A stretch of DNA of 64,000 nt, from NCBI GenBank assembly GCA_025964775.1, contig JAOPYE010000040.1:124001-188000 (forward strand), given 5' to 3'. Shown here one piece after another: positions 51,706 through 60,385 of this stretch (the stretch's first letter is position 1; every line of letters starts with the position of its first letter). Under the pieces are notes generated by a model. That model saw only the letters and a list, made by a program, of their open reading frames with translations. It was not told the origin of the DNA and ran no database searches. Both the position numbers and the translations under genes were made by a program. Origin of the DNA: Marmoricola sp. Lineage in GTDB: Bacteria; Actinomycetota; Actinomycetes; Propionibacteriales; Nocardioidaceae.

Positions 51706-53325
51706 GTGATCGCAGACGTGGTCATTCGGGGTGGTGCGGTCTGGGAACGTCCAGGCTGCACCGCCCTCGCGATCCAGTCGGGTCGGATCGTCGCGATCGG
51801 GTCCGACGATGCCGTTGTCGACCTGATCGGGAACCGAACCCGGGTCCTGGAGGCAGCCGGGGGAAGCATCCTGCCCGGCTTCCAGGACGCTCACGTGCAC
51901 CCTCCGATGGGTGGCCTCGGGATGGCGATGTGCGATCTTCTCGAGACCCTTGATCCTGACTCTGTGATCGCCGCGATCACCGAGCACCTCGCCACACTGG
52001 ACAAGGACGAGTGGTTCCTCGGGGCCGGCTGGGAACCGAGTTCTCTCGGCGACCAGCTGGACCGGGTACTGCTTGACCGCCTCCTCGGTGACCGGCCGGC
52101 ATTCGTGTCTGCGGCCGGTCGACACGACGCCTGGGTCAACACCCGAGCCTTGGAGCTGGCCGGGATCGACGAAACCACTCCGGACCCGCCTTTCGGTCGG
52201 TTGGGCCGTCGCGCCGATGGCTCGCTGTCCGGAGTCCTACACGAAGCTGCCGTTGACCTGGTGGAGCGAGTTGCGCCCCAACGCACGGTCCAGGACATGG
52301 AACGGGCGCTGCTTCAAGCGCAGCAGCACCTGCACTCCCTCGGTATCACCGCCTGGCAGGACGCCTGGACGACGCCGCTCGTTCTCGCGGCCTACAAAGG
52401 CCTGGCGAAACGGGGGGAGCTCACTGCGCGCGTCACGACGGCGCTGTGGTGGGAGCGTGATCTTGGGGATGGCCAGATCCCGGGTTTTGTGGAGAGCCGC
52501 CGGACCAGCGCCATTGGTCGGCTCAAGGCGACGTCGGTGAAGATCATGGTCGATGGGACCACCGGAAACTTCAGCGCGGCGGTTCTCGAGCCCTACCTCG
52601 ACGATGACGGTCTGCCGACCTGTACGTGCGGCACGTTGTTCCTCGCGCCCGAGGACCTGAAAAGTGCTGTCGCTCAACTCGACGCCCTTGGTTTCCAGGT
52701 CCATTTCCACGCGATCGGCGAACGGGCAGTTCGAGAAGCACTCGATGCGATCGAGAACGCCCGCCGGCTGAATGGCCCGAGCCACGCGCGCCACCACATA
52801 GCCCACGTCTGTCTTGTCCACCCCGCAGACGTGTCTCGGTTCGCCGAGCTCGACGTGACGGTGAACATGCAGCCGTACTGGGCTGAGACCAACCCTGAGA
52901 TGGTTCGTGAGGGTCGTCTCCTCGGAGAGGAGAGGAACAAGTGGTGGTACCCGTTCGAGAGTCTCCGCAGCGCCGGCGCCCGGCTCTCTGCCGGAAGCGA
53001 CTGGCCGGTCAGTACCGCCGACCCGCTCCTCGGTATCTACGTGGCCGTGAACCGCATAGACCCGGCGACCACGGACCCCGACCGGGAAGTCTTCCTTCCC
53101 AACGAGCGTCTCACCCTCCACGACGCAGTTGCCGCGTACACATCGGGCTCTGCGTATGTGAATGCACTCGAGGAGTCGACCGGTGAGCTCCGTATCGGTG
53201 CGCTTGGGGACGTTGCTGTTCTCGACCGGGTGCTCGACCTGGAGGTGCCCACAGAGCTCGGCCGTGTCGTCCTGACCCTGGTCGAAGGCGACGTGGTCTA
53301 CGACGCCCAGGCGGTTGACGCCTGA
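51706..53325 (+). CDS. Amidohydrolase (YtcJ/NfdA type, amidohydrolase 3)
   Basis: 539 residues. Metal-site motifs PGFQDAHVHP (HxH), HFHAIGERAV, RHHIAHVCLVHP and SAGSDWPVS (Asp) are those of the YtcJ group, which includes N-substituted formamide deformylase (NfdA). It should hydrolyse an amide or formamide, releasing an amine. Start GTG 51706 has AGGAGG seven bases upstream. Located after the importer and before the microcompartment enzymes, it is well placed to free the amine that enters the compartment pathway (inference). Confidence 0.88.
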   Translation: MIADVVIRGGAVWERPGCTALAIQSGRIVAIGSDDAVVDLIGNRTRVLEAAGGSILPGFQDAHVHPPMGGLGMAMCDLLETLDPDSVIAAITEHLATLDKDEWFLGAGWEPSSLGDQLDRVLLDRLLGDRPAFVSAAGRHDAWVNTRALELAGIDETTPDPPFGRLGRRADGSLSGVLHEAAVDLVERVAPQRTVQDMERALLQAQQHLHSLGITAWQDAWTTPLVLAAYKGLAKRGELTARVTTALWWERDLGDGQIPGFVESRRTSAIGRLKATSVKIMVDGTTGNFSAAVLEPYLDDDGLPTCTCGTLFLAPEDLKSAVAQLDALGFQVHFHAIGERAVREALDAIENARRLNGPSHARHHIAHVCLVHPADVSRFAELDVTVNMQPYWAETNPEMVREGRLLGEERNKWWYPFESLRSAGARLSAGSDWPVSTADPLLGIYVAVNRIDPATTDPDREVFLPNERLTLHDAVAAYTSGSAYVNALEESTGELRIGALGDVAVLDRVLDLEVPTELGRVVLTLVEGDVVYDAQAVDA

Positions 53326-53414
53326 GACCAGCGCTCCGCGCACGACAACTGCGGCACCTCTAGCTCGTCAACCTTTGTCCGACCCCCCGTATCGACATCC
53401 GAGGAGGTATTGCC

Positions 53415-54701
53415 ATGTTCGACGGAAACACGTTCCAAAGTCCCGCGAAGAGCGAGGTGATCTCGGACTCCGAGACCTACTGGAACCCGGGCAAGACCAG
53501 GTTCTGGACGGCAGCAGGTATCGATCTGGTCATCGATCGCCGTGAGGGCTACTACCTGTGGGACATGGGCGGCAAGAGGTTGATCGACCTGCACCTCAAT
53601 GGGGGAACGTACAACCTCGGGCACCGCAATCCAGAGGTCATGGCGGCTGTCATCGACGCCATGGGTCGATTCGACATGGGCAATCACCACTTCCCGTCGA
53701 TGACGCGCGCAGCGCTGTCACGAGCACTGATCGAGACCGCGCCCAACGGGCTGACCCGGGTGGCGTTCGGATCAGGTGGTGGCGAAGCGGTCGACATTGC
53801 ACTCAAGAGCGCGAGGCACGCAACCCAGAAGCGGAAGATCGTCTCGGTGGTCAAGGCGTACCACGGTCACACCGGACTCGCTCTGGCCACCGGCGATGAC
53901 CGGTTTGGCAAGTTCTTCCTGTCCGATCGGACAGACGAGTTCGTACAAGTGCCGTTCAACGACCTGACGGCGATGGAGACGGCACTCGCTGGGGGCGATG
54001 TCGCTGCGGTCATCCTCGAGACGATTCCTGCGACCTACGGCTTCCCGCTTCCCCAACCTGGCTACATCGAGGGTGTGAAGCGTCTGTGTGAACGGGTCGA
54101 TGCGCTCTACATCGCCGACGAGGTGCAGACCGGACTGATGCGTACCGGTGCCCTGTGGGCGATCGAGAAGCACGACGTGCGACCGGACATCCTGGTGACT
54201 GGAAAGGGCCTGTCGGGCGGGATGTACCCGATTGCAGCCGCGCTGCTCAGTGACCGTGCCGGGGCATGGCTCGACGAGGACGGGTTCGCCCACATGTCCA
54301 CCTTCGGAGGCGCCGAGCTGGGCTGCATCGCTGCGCTGAAGACGCTCGAGATCACGACGCGCCCAGAAGTTGGCCTGATGGTTCACTACGTCTCCGACTT
54401 TTTCGCGACTGGTCTTGCTGAGATCCATGCCGACTGTCCCGACTGGTTCGTCGGGATCCGTCAGAACGGCCTCATCTTCGGTCTTGAGTTCAATCACCCT
54501 GAGGGCGCCAAGTACGTGATGCGCAGCCTGTACGAGCACGGCGTATGGGCGATCTTCTCGACCCTCGACCCAGCGGTGTTGCAGTTCAAGCCCGGCATCC
54601 TGCTGTCTCCCGAACTCTGCGACGAGATTCTCGGTCGGGTCGGGATCGCCGTACGAGCCTGCCGCGACGAGGCAGCCCGCCCTGGAAGAAGGGTGAGCTG
54701 A
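53415..54701 (+). CDS. Class-III aminotransferase of the microcompartment
   Basis: 428 residues. IADEVQTGLMRTGALWAIEKHDVRPDILVTGKGLSGGMYPIAA holds the PLP Asp and Lys; GSGGGEAVDIALKSARHATQKRKIV is the cofactor phosphate region. In RMM-type loci the matching gene converts the amino group of aminoacetone (from 1-amino-2-propanol) to give a reactive aldehyde. Ribosome site GAGGAGG. No obvious terminal targeting peptide. The next gene starts right after its stop codon. Confidence 0.9.
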   Translation: MFDGNTFQSPAKSEVISDSETYWNPGKTRFWTAAGIDLVIDRREGYYLWDMGGKRLIDLHLNGGTYNLGHRNPEVMAAVIDAMGRFDMGNHHFPSMTRAALSRALIETAPNGLTRVAFGSGGGEAVDIALKSARHATQKRKIVSVVKAYHGHTGLALATGDDRFGKFFLSDRTDEFVQVPFNDLTAMETALAGGDVAAVILETIPATYGFPLPQPGYIEGVKRLCERVDALYIADEVQTGLMRTGALWAIEKHDVRPDILVTGKGLSGGMYPIAAALLSDRAGAWLDEDGFAHMSTFGGAELGCIAALKTLEITTRPEVGLMVHYVSDFFATGLAEIHADCPDWFVGIRQNGLIFGLEFNHPEGAKYVMRSLYEHGVWAIFSTLDPAVLQFKPGILLSPELCDEILGRVGIAVRACRDEAARPGRRVS

Positions 54702-56237
54702 GTGACGCCGGAACGGGCTGGACTCGTCCTGGAGCAAGCCAGGTGGGCGGCGCGTGCATTCGAGACGTACGACGCAGCCAGCGTCAGCCGCATCGTTGAG
54801 GCAACCGCGGAGGCCGCGGACCTTGCCGCGACGAAGTACGCCGAATGGGCAGTCCGGGAAACCGGTATGGGAGTCGTGGCGGACAAGGTCGCCAAGAACA
54901 AAGCCTGCTCGTCGGGTCTCGTTGACGAGTATCGGAACCGGGACTTCGTCTCGCCCCGGCTGGACCCGGATCGTCGGGTCATCGAGCTTCCCCGTCCGGC
55001 GGGAGTCGTCCTCGGTGTCGTGCCCACGACGAATCCGGTCGCGTCGATCTACTTCAAGGTTCTGCTTTGCCTCATGACCAGGAACGCCATCGTGATCGCG
55101 CCGCACCCGAGGGCGAAGGACTGCTCGGTGGACGCCGCTCGCCTCCTCGCTGCGGCCGCGGAAGCCGCTGGTGCGCCCCGCGGAGTCATTCAGGTGCTCG
55201 AAGAACCGTCGATCCCGATCATGGAAGCGCTGATGTCCGATCCGAGGACGGATGTCATTCTTGCCACTGGCGGTTCTGCGGTGGTTCGAGCCGCCTACTC
55301 GTCCGGAAACCCGGCGTTGAGCGTCGGCCCCGGCAACGTGCCGACCTTCATCGATGCGAGCGCAGACCTTCCAGCTGCAGTACGCGAGATCCTCGCCAGC
55401 AAAGCCTTCGACAACTCGGTGCTGTGCACCAACGAATCGGTTCTCGTCGTCGAGCGCTCCGTCGGACCGGCTGTGCGGCGTGAGTTGCAACGCGCAGGTG
55501 CGGCGATCCTGGACGGCGAGGACGGCGTCCGACTACGACGTGCGATGTTCGACGGCGGGAACCTCAACCCCGAGGTGATCGGCCGGGACGCGACGTGGAT
55601 CGCACAGCTGGCAGGGGTGTCAGTGCCGAGATCGACGCGGGTTCTGGTTGTGCCGTTCGCCCACGTCGTGGACGAAGAACTGATGACACACGAGAAGCTG
55701 TCACCGGTTCTTGGCCTGGTTGAGGTGGACTCGGTCGCCGCAGCGTTCGAGGCCTGTCGCGCCGTTGTCAGCATCGGGGGTGCGGGGCACTCGGCGTCAA
55801 TCCACACCGAGGACCCTCGCATGGTGATGGACTTCGCGGCGCGTGTTCCCGTCCTCAGGCTGACCGTGAACGTCGGCAACAGTGCGGGGAGCTCCGGCTT
55901 GACGACCGGGCTCGCTCCATCGATGACGCTCGGCACGGGCTTCATGGGCGGCAGCTCACTCGGCGCGAACCTTCAGCCGAGCCACTTGGTCAATTGGACG
56001 GCCTGCGCCTACGCAACGGCTTCCGTGAACGACCTGGAGGCCTACCGGGGACTGAACCCTTGGAGGCTCACGACGGGGGGTCCTGTACCGCCGTGGCCGG
56101 TTGCTTCCAACCTGCACGAACCGGAGCTCATCCAGTCCGGTGCACACGCCGGGGTATCGGCAGCACTCATCGAACAGATCCGGAGGTTGGTCGTGGAGGA
56201 GCTCGAAGGACTGGTCGGAGGTGCCGGCAGTGGCTGA
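54702..56237 (+). CDS. Acylating (CoA-dependent) aldehyde dehydrogenase of the microcompartment
   Basis: 511 residues, PduP/EutE-like. PTTNPVASIYFKVL (108-121), PHPRAK and KAFDNSVLCTNES with catalytic Cys242 are diagnostic for acylating enzymes; GAGHSASIHTED follows. It oxidises an aldehyde to acyl-CoA with NAD. The C-terminus carries an extra amphipathic helix, IEQIRRLVVEELEGL (489-503), after a flexible linker, the form of encapsulation peptides. Length exceeds PduP by about 45 residues because of this tail. GTG start with GAAGAAGGG upstream. It overlaps the first shell gene. Confidence 0.9.
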   Translation: MTPERAGLVLEQARWAARAFETYDAASVSRIVEATAEAADLAATKYAEWAVRETGMGVVADKVAKNKACSSGLVDEYRNRDFVSPRLDPDRRVIELPRPAGVVLGVVPTTNPVASIYFKVLLCLMTRNAIVIAPHPRAKDCSVDAARLLAAAAEAAGAPRGVIQVLEEPSIPIMEALMSDPRTDVILATGGSAVVRAAYSSGNPALSVGPGNVPTFIDASADLPAAVREILASKAFDNSVLCTNESVLVVERSVGPAVRRELQRAGAAILDGEDGVRLRRAMFDGGNLNPEVIGRDATWIAQLAGVSVPRSTRVLVVPFAHVVDEELMTHEKLSPVLGLVEVDSVAAAFEACRAVVSIGGAGHSASIHTEDPRMVMDFAARVPVLRLTVNVGNSAGSSGLTTGLAPSMTLGTGFMGGSSLGANLQPSHLVNWTACAYATASVNDLEAYRGLNPWRLTTGGPVPPWPVASNLHEPELIQSGAHAGVSAALIEQIRRLVVEELEGLVGGAGSG

Positions 56238-56829
56238 TCTGCGCTCATTCATCTTCATCGATCGGCTGCAGCCGCAGACGATGTCCTACCTGGGTACCTG
56301 GATCAAGGGTGCGCTGCCCCGATCGGCCTTGGCAGCACAGATCATCGAGGTGGCGCCAGGGATCGATATCGAAGGCGTGACCGATGTGGCCCTCAAGCAC
56401 GCGGACGTTGACGCAGGGATCCTGATCGTGGAGCGTCAGTTCGGCTATCTAGAGTTCCACGGCGAGAGCGGGTCGGTTCACGCAGCGGCCTCTGCCTGTC
56501 TCGAGATGCTTGGTGTGCCAGCCGACTCAGCCGGAAAGCCGAAGGTTCTCTCCTCTCGGATCATCTCCAGTGTCGAGGATCGGCACGCGTTCCTGATGAA
56601 CCGGAACAAGCTGGGTTCCTCAGTCATTGCAGGTGATTCGGTCTACGTCCTCGAGGTCGAGCCGGCGTCCTACGCGATTCTTGCTACGAACGAGGCCGAG
56701 AAGGCCGCTGACATCAAGGTCGTGGACTTCAGGATGGTTGGAGCCACGGGACGGGTCTACCTGGCCGGGACCGAAGCGGACGTCCGTCAGGCCGCAGATG
56801 CTGCCCGAGCTGCGCTGGAGGTCTTCTGA
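56230..56829 (+). CDS. BMC-T (tandem BMC domain) shell protein 1
   Basis: 199 residues with two BMC domains in tandem: first about 5-95 (RSFIFIDRLQPQTMSYLGTWIKG to GESGSVHAAASACLEML), second about 105-198 (SSRIISSVEDRHAFLMNRNKLG to MVGATGRVYLAGTEADVRQAADAA). Trimeric pseudohexamer tile of a microcompartment shell. It is a clear paralogue of the shell protein at 57.9 kb. GTG 56230 has GGAGG nine bases upstream; GTG 56221 is less likely. Overlaps the dehydrogenase stop and the next gene (TGATG). Confidence 0.9.
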   Translation: MADLRSFIFIDRLQPQTMSYLGTWIKGALPRSALAAQIIEVAPGIDIEGVTDVALKHADVDAGILIVERQFGYLEFHGESGSVHAAASACLEMLGVPADSAGKPKVLSSRIISSVEDRHAFLMNRNKLGSSVIAGDSVYVLEVEPASYAILATNEAEKAADIKVVDFRMVGATGRVYLAGTEADVRQAADAARAALEVF

Positions 56830-57290
56830 TGCCACCCTCCGAGGCAGTCCAGCTCCGACGCCTGGTTGCAGAGATCGTGCGTGAGGTAACGACCGCCGTC
56901 GCGCAGGCGGCACCTCCGGCGCGGTCTCCGGCCGAGGTGCCAATGCCAGGAGTCGCGGTCGAGACGGTTCGCGTGTCGACTACAGCGGAGCTGCAAGCTT
57001 TCGCCGCGCGACTGCTGGCCGCCTACGAGAATCCGGATTGTCGTGAGGACCTTCGGACCGGGCGTCTGAAGTTTGCCCTCGAGACCGCGACGGCGTTGTC
57101 CAGTACGCCTGCGCGGCCCGCACCGTTGTCCGTCATGCGGGTCGAACGTGGCGCCGTGACCGAACGAATGGTCGTCGACGCGGCCGCAGCGAGTTGCTCG
57201 TTGGTGCTGTGCCGAGCTGCGGTGATCACCCCCCTTGCGCGTGAGCGGGCGAAGGCTCTCAACGTGCGTATCCAGAAGGAGTCCGCATGA
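56829..57290 (+). CDS. Microcompartment-linked protein of unknown function
   Basis: 153 residues, not recognised. An amphipathic helix sits at the N-terminus (QLRRLVAEIVREVTTAV, 8-24), then a Pro/Ala-rich linker (25-45) and a folded domain ending in VITPLARERAKALNVRIQKE, a tail seen in several BMC-associated proteins. The helix is similar to the C-terminal helix of the acylating aldehyde dehydrogenase, so the protein may be a lumen adaptor or scaffold. Overlaps both neighbours, tightly within the shell operon. Confidence 0.8.
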   Translation: MPPSEAVQLRRLVAEIVREVTTAVAQAAPPARSPAEVPMPGVAVETVRVSTTAELQAFAARLLAAYENPDCREDLRTGRLKFALETATALSSTPARPAPLSVMRVERGAVTERMVVDAAAASCSLVLCRAAVITPLARERAKALNVRIQKESA

Positions 57291-57562
57291 TCGCCGCAGT
57301 CGTCGTCGGCAATGTCTGGTCGACCCGGCGCATTGACGGACTTCCTGTCGGGGCGCTGCTCGAGGTGGCCGCACTCGCAACTGGTGAACGACTGATCGCA
57401 TTCGACGTCCTCGGCTCTGGTGCCGGGGAACAGGTCCTTGTCTGTCAGGGCCGTGCTGCATCGCAGTGGCTCCCCGGCGGCCCCCCGATCGATGCCCTGA
57501 TCATCGGCTCCATCGACAGAGTCAACGAGATTCAGCGTCCAGCCACACCGGCTGAGGCGTAA
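57287..57562 (+). CDS. BMC-P (EutN/CcmL) pentameric vertex shell protein
   Basis: 91 residues. [19 protein letters not shown] at the start and [15 protein letters not shown] at the end are the EutN/CcmL signature. Five copies cap each vertex of the shell. The middle part [24 protein letters not shown] forms the beta-barrel loops. ATGA overlap with the preceding gene. Confidence 0.93.
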   Translation: MIAAVVVGNVWSTRRIDGLPVGALLEVAALATGERLIAFDVLGSGAGEQVLVCQGRAASQWLPGGPPIDALIIGSIDRVNEIQRPATPAEA

Positions 57563-57584
57563 CCCAACGAAGGAGTCGACCGCA

Positions 57585-57863
57585 ATGTCAAGCAGTGCAA
57601 TCGGAATGATCGAGACCAAGGGATTTGTGGCTGCCCTGGCGGCTGCCGACGCCATGGTCAAGGCAGCCAACGTGACCATCACGGATCGTCAGGAAGTCGG
57701 CGACGGGCTGGTTGCCGTCATCGTCACGGGCGAGGTCGGAGCGGTGAAAGCTGCCACCGAAGCAGGCGCAGAGGCTGCCTCTCAGATCGGGGAATTGATC
57801 AGCGTCCATGTGATTCCTCGCCCGCACGCGGAACTGGCGGGACACTTCTCGCTCCAGGCCTGA
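57585..57863 (+). CDS. BMC-H hexameric shell protein
   Basis: 92 residues: [62 protein letters not shown] is a canonical single BMC domain with the conserved GMIETKG and AADAMVKAA. It builds the flat hexamer facets and the small-molecule pores of the shell. Preceded by GAAGGAG. It is the only BMC-H in the locus, as in the RMM shell. Confidence 0.96.
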   Translation: MSSSAIGMIETKGFVAALAAADAMVKAANVTITDRQEVGDGLVAVIVTGEVGAVKAATEAGAEAASQIGELISVHVIPRPHAELAGHFSLQA

Positions 57864-57885
57864 CCGGGAAACGGACGCAGTCGAC

Positions 57886-58542
57886 ATGGCGCAAGCAATT
57901 CTGGAACCCATTCGCACGGAGTTGCGGGTGTATCTCACCGTGCGCGACCTGCAGCCTCAGTTTGCTGCTTGTCTAGCGACCCCGACCCGCGCACGCGGCT
58001 ATCCGCCGTACGCCGGTAACCACGCGCTCATCGTCGAGGTCGCACCGGCACTCGCGATCGAGAGAGTGATCGACCTTGCGGTTCGGGCGGTACCGACGGT
58101 CACTGCCGGCATCCTCTACGTCGAGCGTCAGTTCGGTGTCCTCGAGGTTCACGGGGCTGACCTCGATGCCGTCGAGGATGCGGGCAACGCCATCCTGATG
58201 GGGACAGGAACCGCAAGTGCCGATCAGCTGAGGCCACGGGTCCTCTACCACTCGATCATCGAGGACATCACGGATCAGCACTCCACGATCCTCAATCGGA
58301 GTCGGGGTGGGTCGATGATCCTGCCCGGGGAGTCGTTGCTCGTCTACGAGGTGGCGCCAGCGCTCTTCGCCGCGGTTGCCGCGAACGAGGCGGAGCGTCG
58401 TGTGCCGGAGGTCAAGATCATCGACGTACAGATGATTGGCGCGACCGGGCGGATCTACATCAGCGGAGACAGTGCGTCGCTCGTCGTGGCCAGGGATCAC
58501 ATCAGCGCAGTTCTGGCCGCCATCGAGGGACGTGAACAGTAG
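57886..58542 (+). CDS. BMC-T (tandem BMC domain) shell protein 2
   Basis: 218 residues with two BMC domains (about 12-105 and 115-215). Phrases YVERQFGVLEVHGADLDAVEDAGNAIL and MIGATGRIYISGDSASLVVARDHISAVLAAI match those of the first BMC-T. The N-terminus is about 15 residues longer. RMM shells are known to use two different BMC-T proteins, and this pair fits. Function: pseudohexameric tile, maybe with a gated larger pore. Confidence 0.9.
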   Translation: MAQAILEPIRTELRVYLTVRDLQPQFAACLATPTRARGYPPYAGNHALIVEVAPALAIERVIDLAVRAVPTVTAGILYVERQFGVLEVHGADLDAVEDAGNAILMGTGTASADQLRPRVLYHSIIEDITDQHSTILNRSRGGSMILPGESLLVYEVAPALFAAVAANEAERRVPEVKIIDVQMIGATGRIYISGDSASLVVARDHISAVLAAIEGREQ

Positions 58543-58566
58543 TGGGAACTGAGAGGTAGCGGACCG

Positions 58567-59547
58567 ATGAACGACCACGACGCGATCATCGCGGAGCTGG
58601 CGCTTCCGTCGTACGGGTTCGCATCCGGTGCGTCGGTCGAGCTCATAAATCGCTCAGAGAATTCAACGTTCCTGGTCATCGACCCCCTTGGCACTCGTCG
58701 GGCTGTGCTTCGCGTTCATCGCGAGGGCTACCACTCGGCCGACGAAATCAGGTCGGAGCTTGCATGGATGCGGGCTGTGTCCGCCGACACAACCATTTCC
58801 ACGCCCAATGTGCTTCCGACGATCAGCGGAGATCTGGTCCTCACTGTCCCTGACGATGGTCGGAGCCGGCACGTGGTGCTCTTCGATTTCGTCCGAGGGG
58901 TCGAGCCGGACGAGGGTGCGTTGGTGGACAACGACTTTCGCACCTTGGGTTCTTTGACTGCGAGGTTGCACAATCACGCCCGGCAGTGGGCCCGACCACC
59001 TGACTTTCGACGCTTCTCCTGGGACTGGCAAGCGACCATCGGTCCTGACCCGCGTTGGGGAAGGTGGGAGAGTCTCGACGGACTTGCGACCGACGCGATC
59101 GCCGTTCTCCGGGCTGCCTCGGATCAAGTTGGCCGAAGACTCGCGATCTTCGGAAAGGGACCAGACGACTTCGGGCTGATCCACGCCGACCTTCGGCTCA
59201 CCAACCTCTTGGTGGATGGCGAGACCACCCATGTCATTGACTTCGACGACTGCGGGGACTCGTGGAATCTCTATGACTTCGGTAGCGCGGTGTCGTTCAT
59301 CGAGGACGACCCGCGACTTGGTGCCTGGGCGGCAGCCTGGCTCGATGGCTATCGGCAGCACCGACAGCTCGATGCCGCTCAGGCGGAGATGCTCGGCACC
59401 TTCGTCATGCTTCGCCGCCTGGTCCTGATGGCTTGGATGGGGTCGCACTCTGGCACAGAGGAGGTCCGCAAGCGAGGGCTGATATTCGCTGAGGGCAGCG
59501 TCGAGGTAGCAGAACGATATCTCTCCGGTTATGGGCTGTTCAGATGA
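58567..59547 (+). CDS. APH-like phosphotransferase
   Basis: 326 residues. [39 protein letters not shown] is the aminoglycoside phosphotransferase/homoserine-kinase-like active site (catalytic HxD with Asn, DFD metal site). RMM loci always include such a gene, whose substrate is not settled; it may phosphorylate the amino alcohol. N-terminal [10 protein letters not shown] is the nucleotide loop. Runs directly after the shell genes and before the dehydrogenase gene. Confidence 0.88.
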   Translation: MNDHDAIIAELALPSYGFASGASVELINRSENSTFLVIDPLGTRRAVLRVHREGYHSADEIRSELAWMRAVSADTTISTPNVLPTISGDLVLTVPDDGRSRHVVLFDFVRGVEPDEGALVDNDFRTLGSLTARLHNHARQWARPPDFRRFSWDWQATIGPDPRWGRWESLDGLATDAIAVLRAASDQVGRRLAIFGKGPDDFGLIHADLRLTNLLVDGETTHVIDFDDCGDSWNLYDFGSAVSFIEDDPRLGAWAAAWLDGYRQHRQLDAAQAEMLGTFVMLRRLVLMAWMGSHSGTEEVRKRGLIFAEGSVEVAERYLSGYGLFR

Positions 59548-59596
59548 TCGAAGTCTTCAGCTGTTGCTCGACCAACCCACCCAGAAAGGCTTCCCG

Positions 59597-60385
59597 ATGA
59601 GCAGGTCTGTCGCCGACAAGGCGGTCGTAGTCACCGGAGGCACTCGAGGGATCGGCCTGGGTATCGCACACTCCTTCGCAAGTGCCGGGGCACGTGTCCT
59701 GATCACGGGCCGTGATCAAGGCGTCCTCGGCGCGGCACTGGAGAGGCTTTCAGGCCTACCCGGACGAGTGAAGGGCTGCGCGGTCGATGTCGGCGATCCG
59801 GTGTCCTGCGAGGCGATGGCCACCCACGCAGTTGAGGTGCTCGGCGGGATCGACGTGCTTTGTGCCAACGCGGGCATCTTTCCATCCGCGAGGGTTGATG
59901 AGATGACCGCATCGGACCTCGACTCGGTCATGCGCACCAACTTCAACGGCACGGTGTTCGCTGTGCAGGCGTGCCTTCCTGCGCTCACTTCTTCTGGCCG
60001 TGGACGCATCGTGATCACTTCGTCGATCACCGGCCCCCACACAGGGTTCCCCGGTTGGTCCCACTACGGCGCCAGCAAGGCAGCGCAACTCGGCTTCATG
60101 CGGACAGCAGCGATGGAGCTCGCTCCGCGAGGCATCACAGTCAATGCCGTGCTGCCCGGCAACATCCGCACCGAAGGCCTGGCTGACCTCGGCCCAGGCT
60201 ATGAGGAGCAGATGATCTCGAGCGTTCCGGCCGGTCGACTCGGTGAGGTCGCGGACATTGGCCACGCAGTCCTGTTCTTCGCGTCTGACGAGGCCGGCTA
60301 CGTCACCGGACAGTCCCTGATCGTGGATGGTGGCCAAGTCCTTCCGGAGTCTGTACTGGCTCTCCAAGAGATGGGTCAGTCGTGA
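59597..60385 (+). CDS. SDR dehydrogenase, 1-amino-2-propanol dehydrogenase-like
   Basis: 262 residues. TGGTRGIG (13-20) nucleotide loop, NAG strand (CANAGIFP), catalytic Ser (TSSITGP), Tyr-x-x-x-Lys (YGASK) and a C-terminal [17 protein letters not shown] complete a classical SDR. In RMM loci the same position encodes S-1-amino-2-propanol dehydrogenase, giving aminoacetone. ATG 59597 follows AGAAAGG. The last bases overlap the acetyl-CoA synthetase start (GTGA). Confidence 0.9.
   Translation: MSRSVADKAVVVTGGTRGIGLGIAHSFASAGARVLITGRDQGVLGAALERLSGLPGRVKGCAVDVGDPVSCEAMATHAVEVLGGIDVLCANAGIFPSARVDEMTASDLDSVMRTNFNGTVFAVQACLPALTSSGRGRIVITSSITGPHTGFPGWSHYGASKAAQLGFMRTAAMELAPRGITVNAVLPGNIRTEGLADLGPGYEEQMISSVPAGRLGEVADIGHAVLFFASDEAGYVTGQSLIVDGGQVLPESVLALQEMGQS

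Noticed and set aside
53415-58542. Ethanolamine (Eut) or propanediol (Pdu) microcompartment
   Set aside because: No ethanolamine ammonia-lyase, diol dehydratase or B12 genes, no PduL, and the shell has the two BMC-T, one BMC-H, one BMC-P set of the RMM type.
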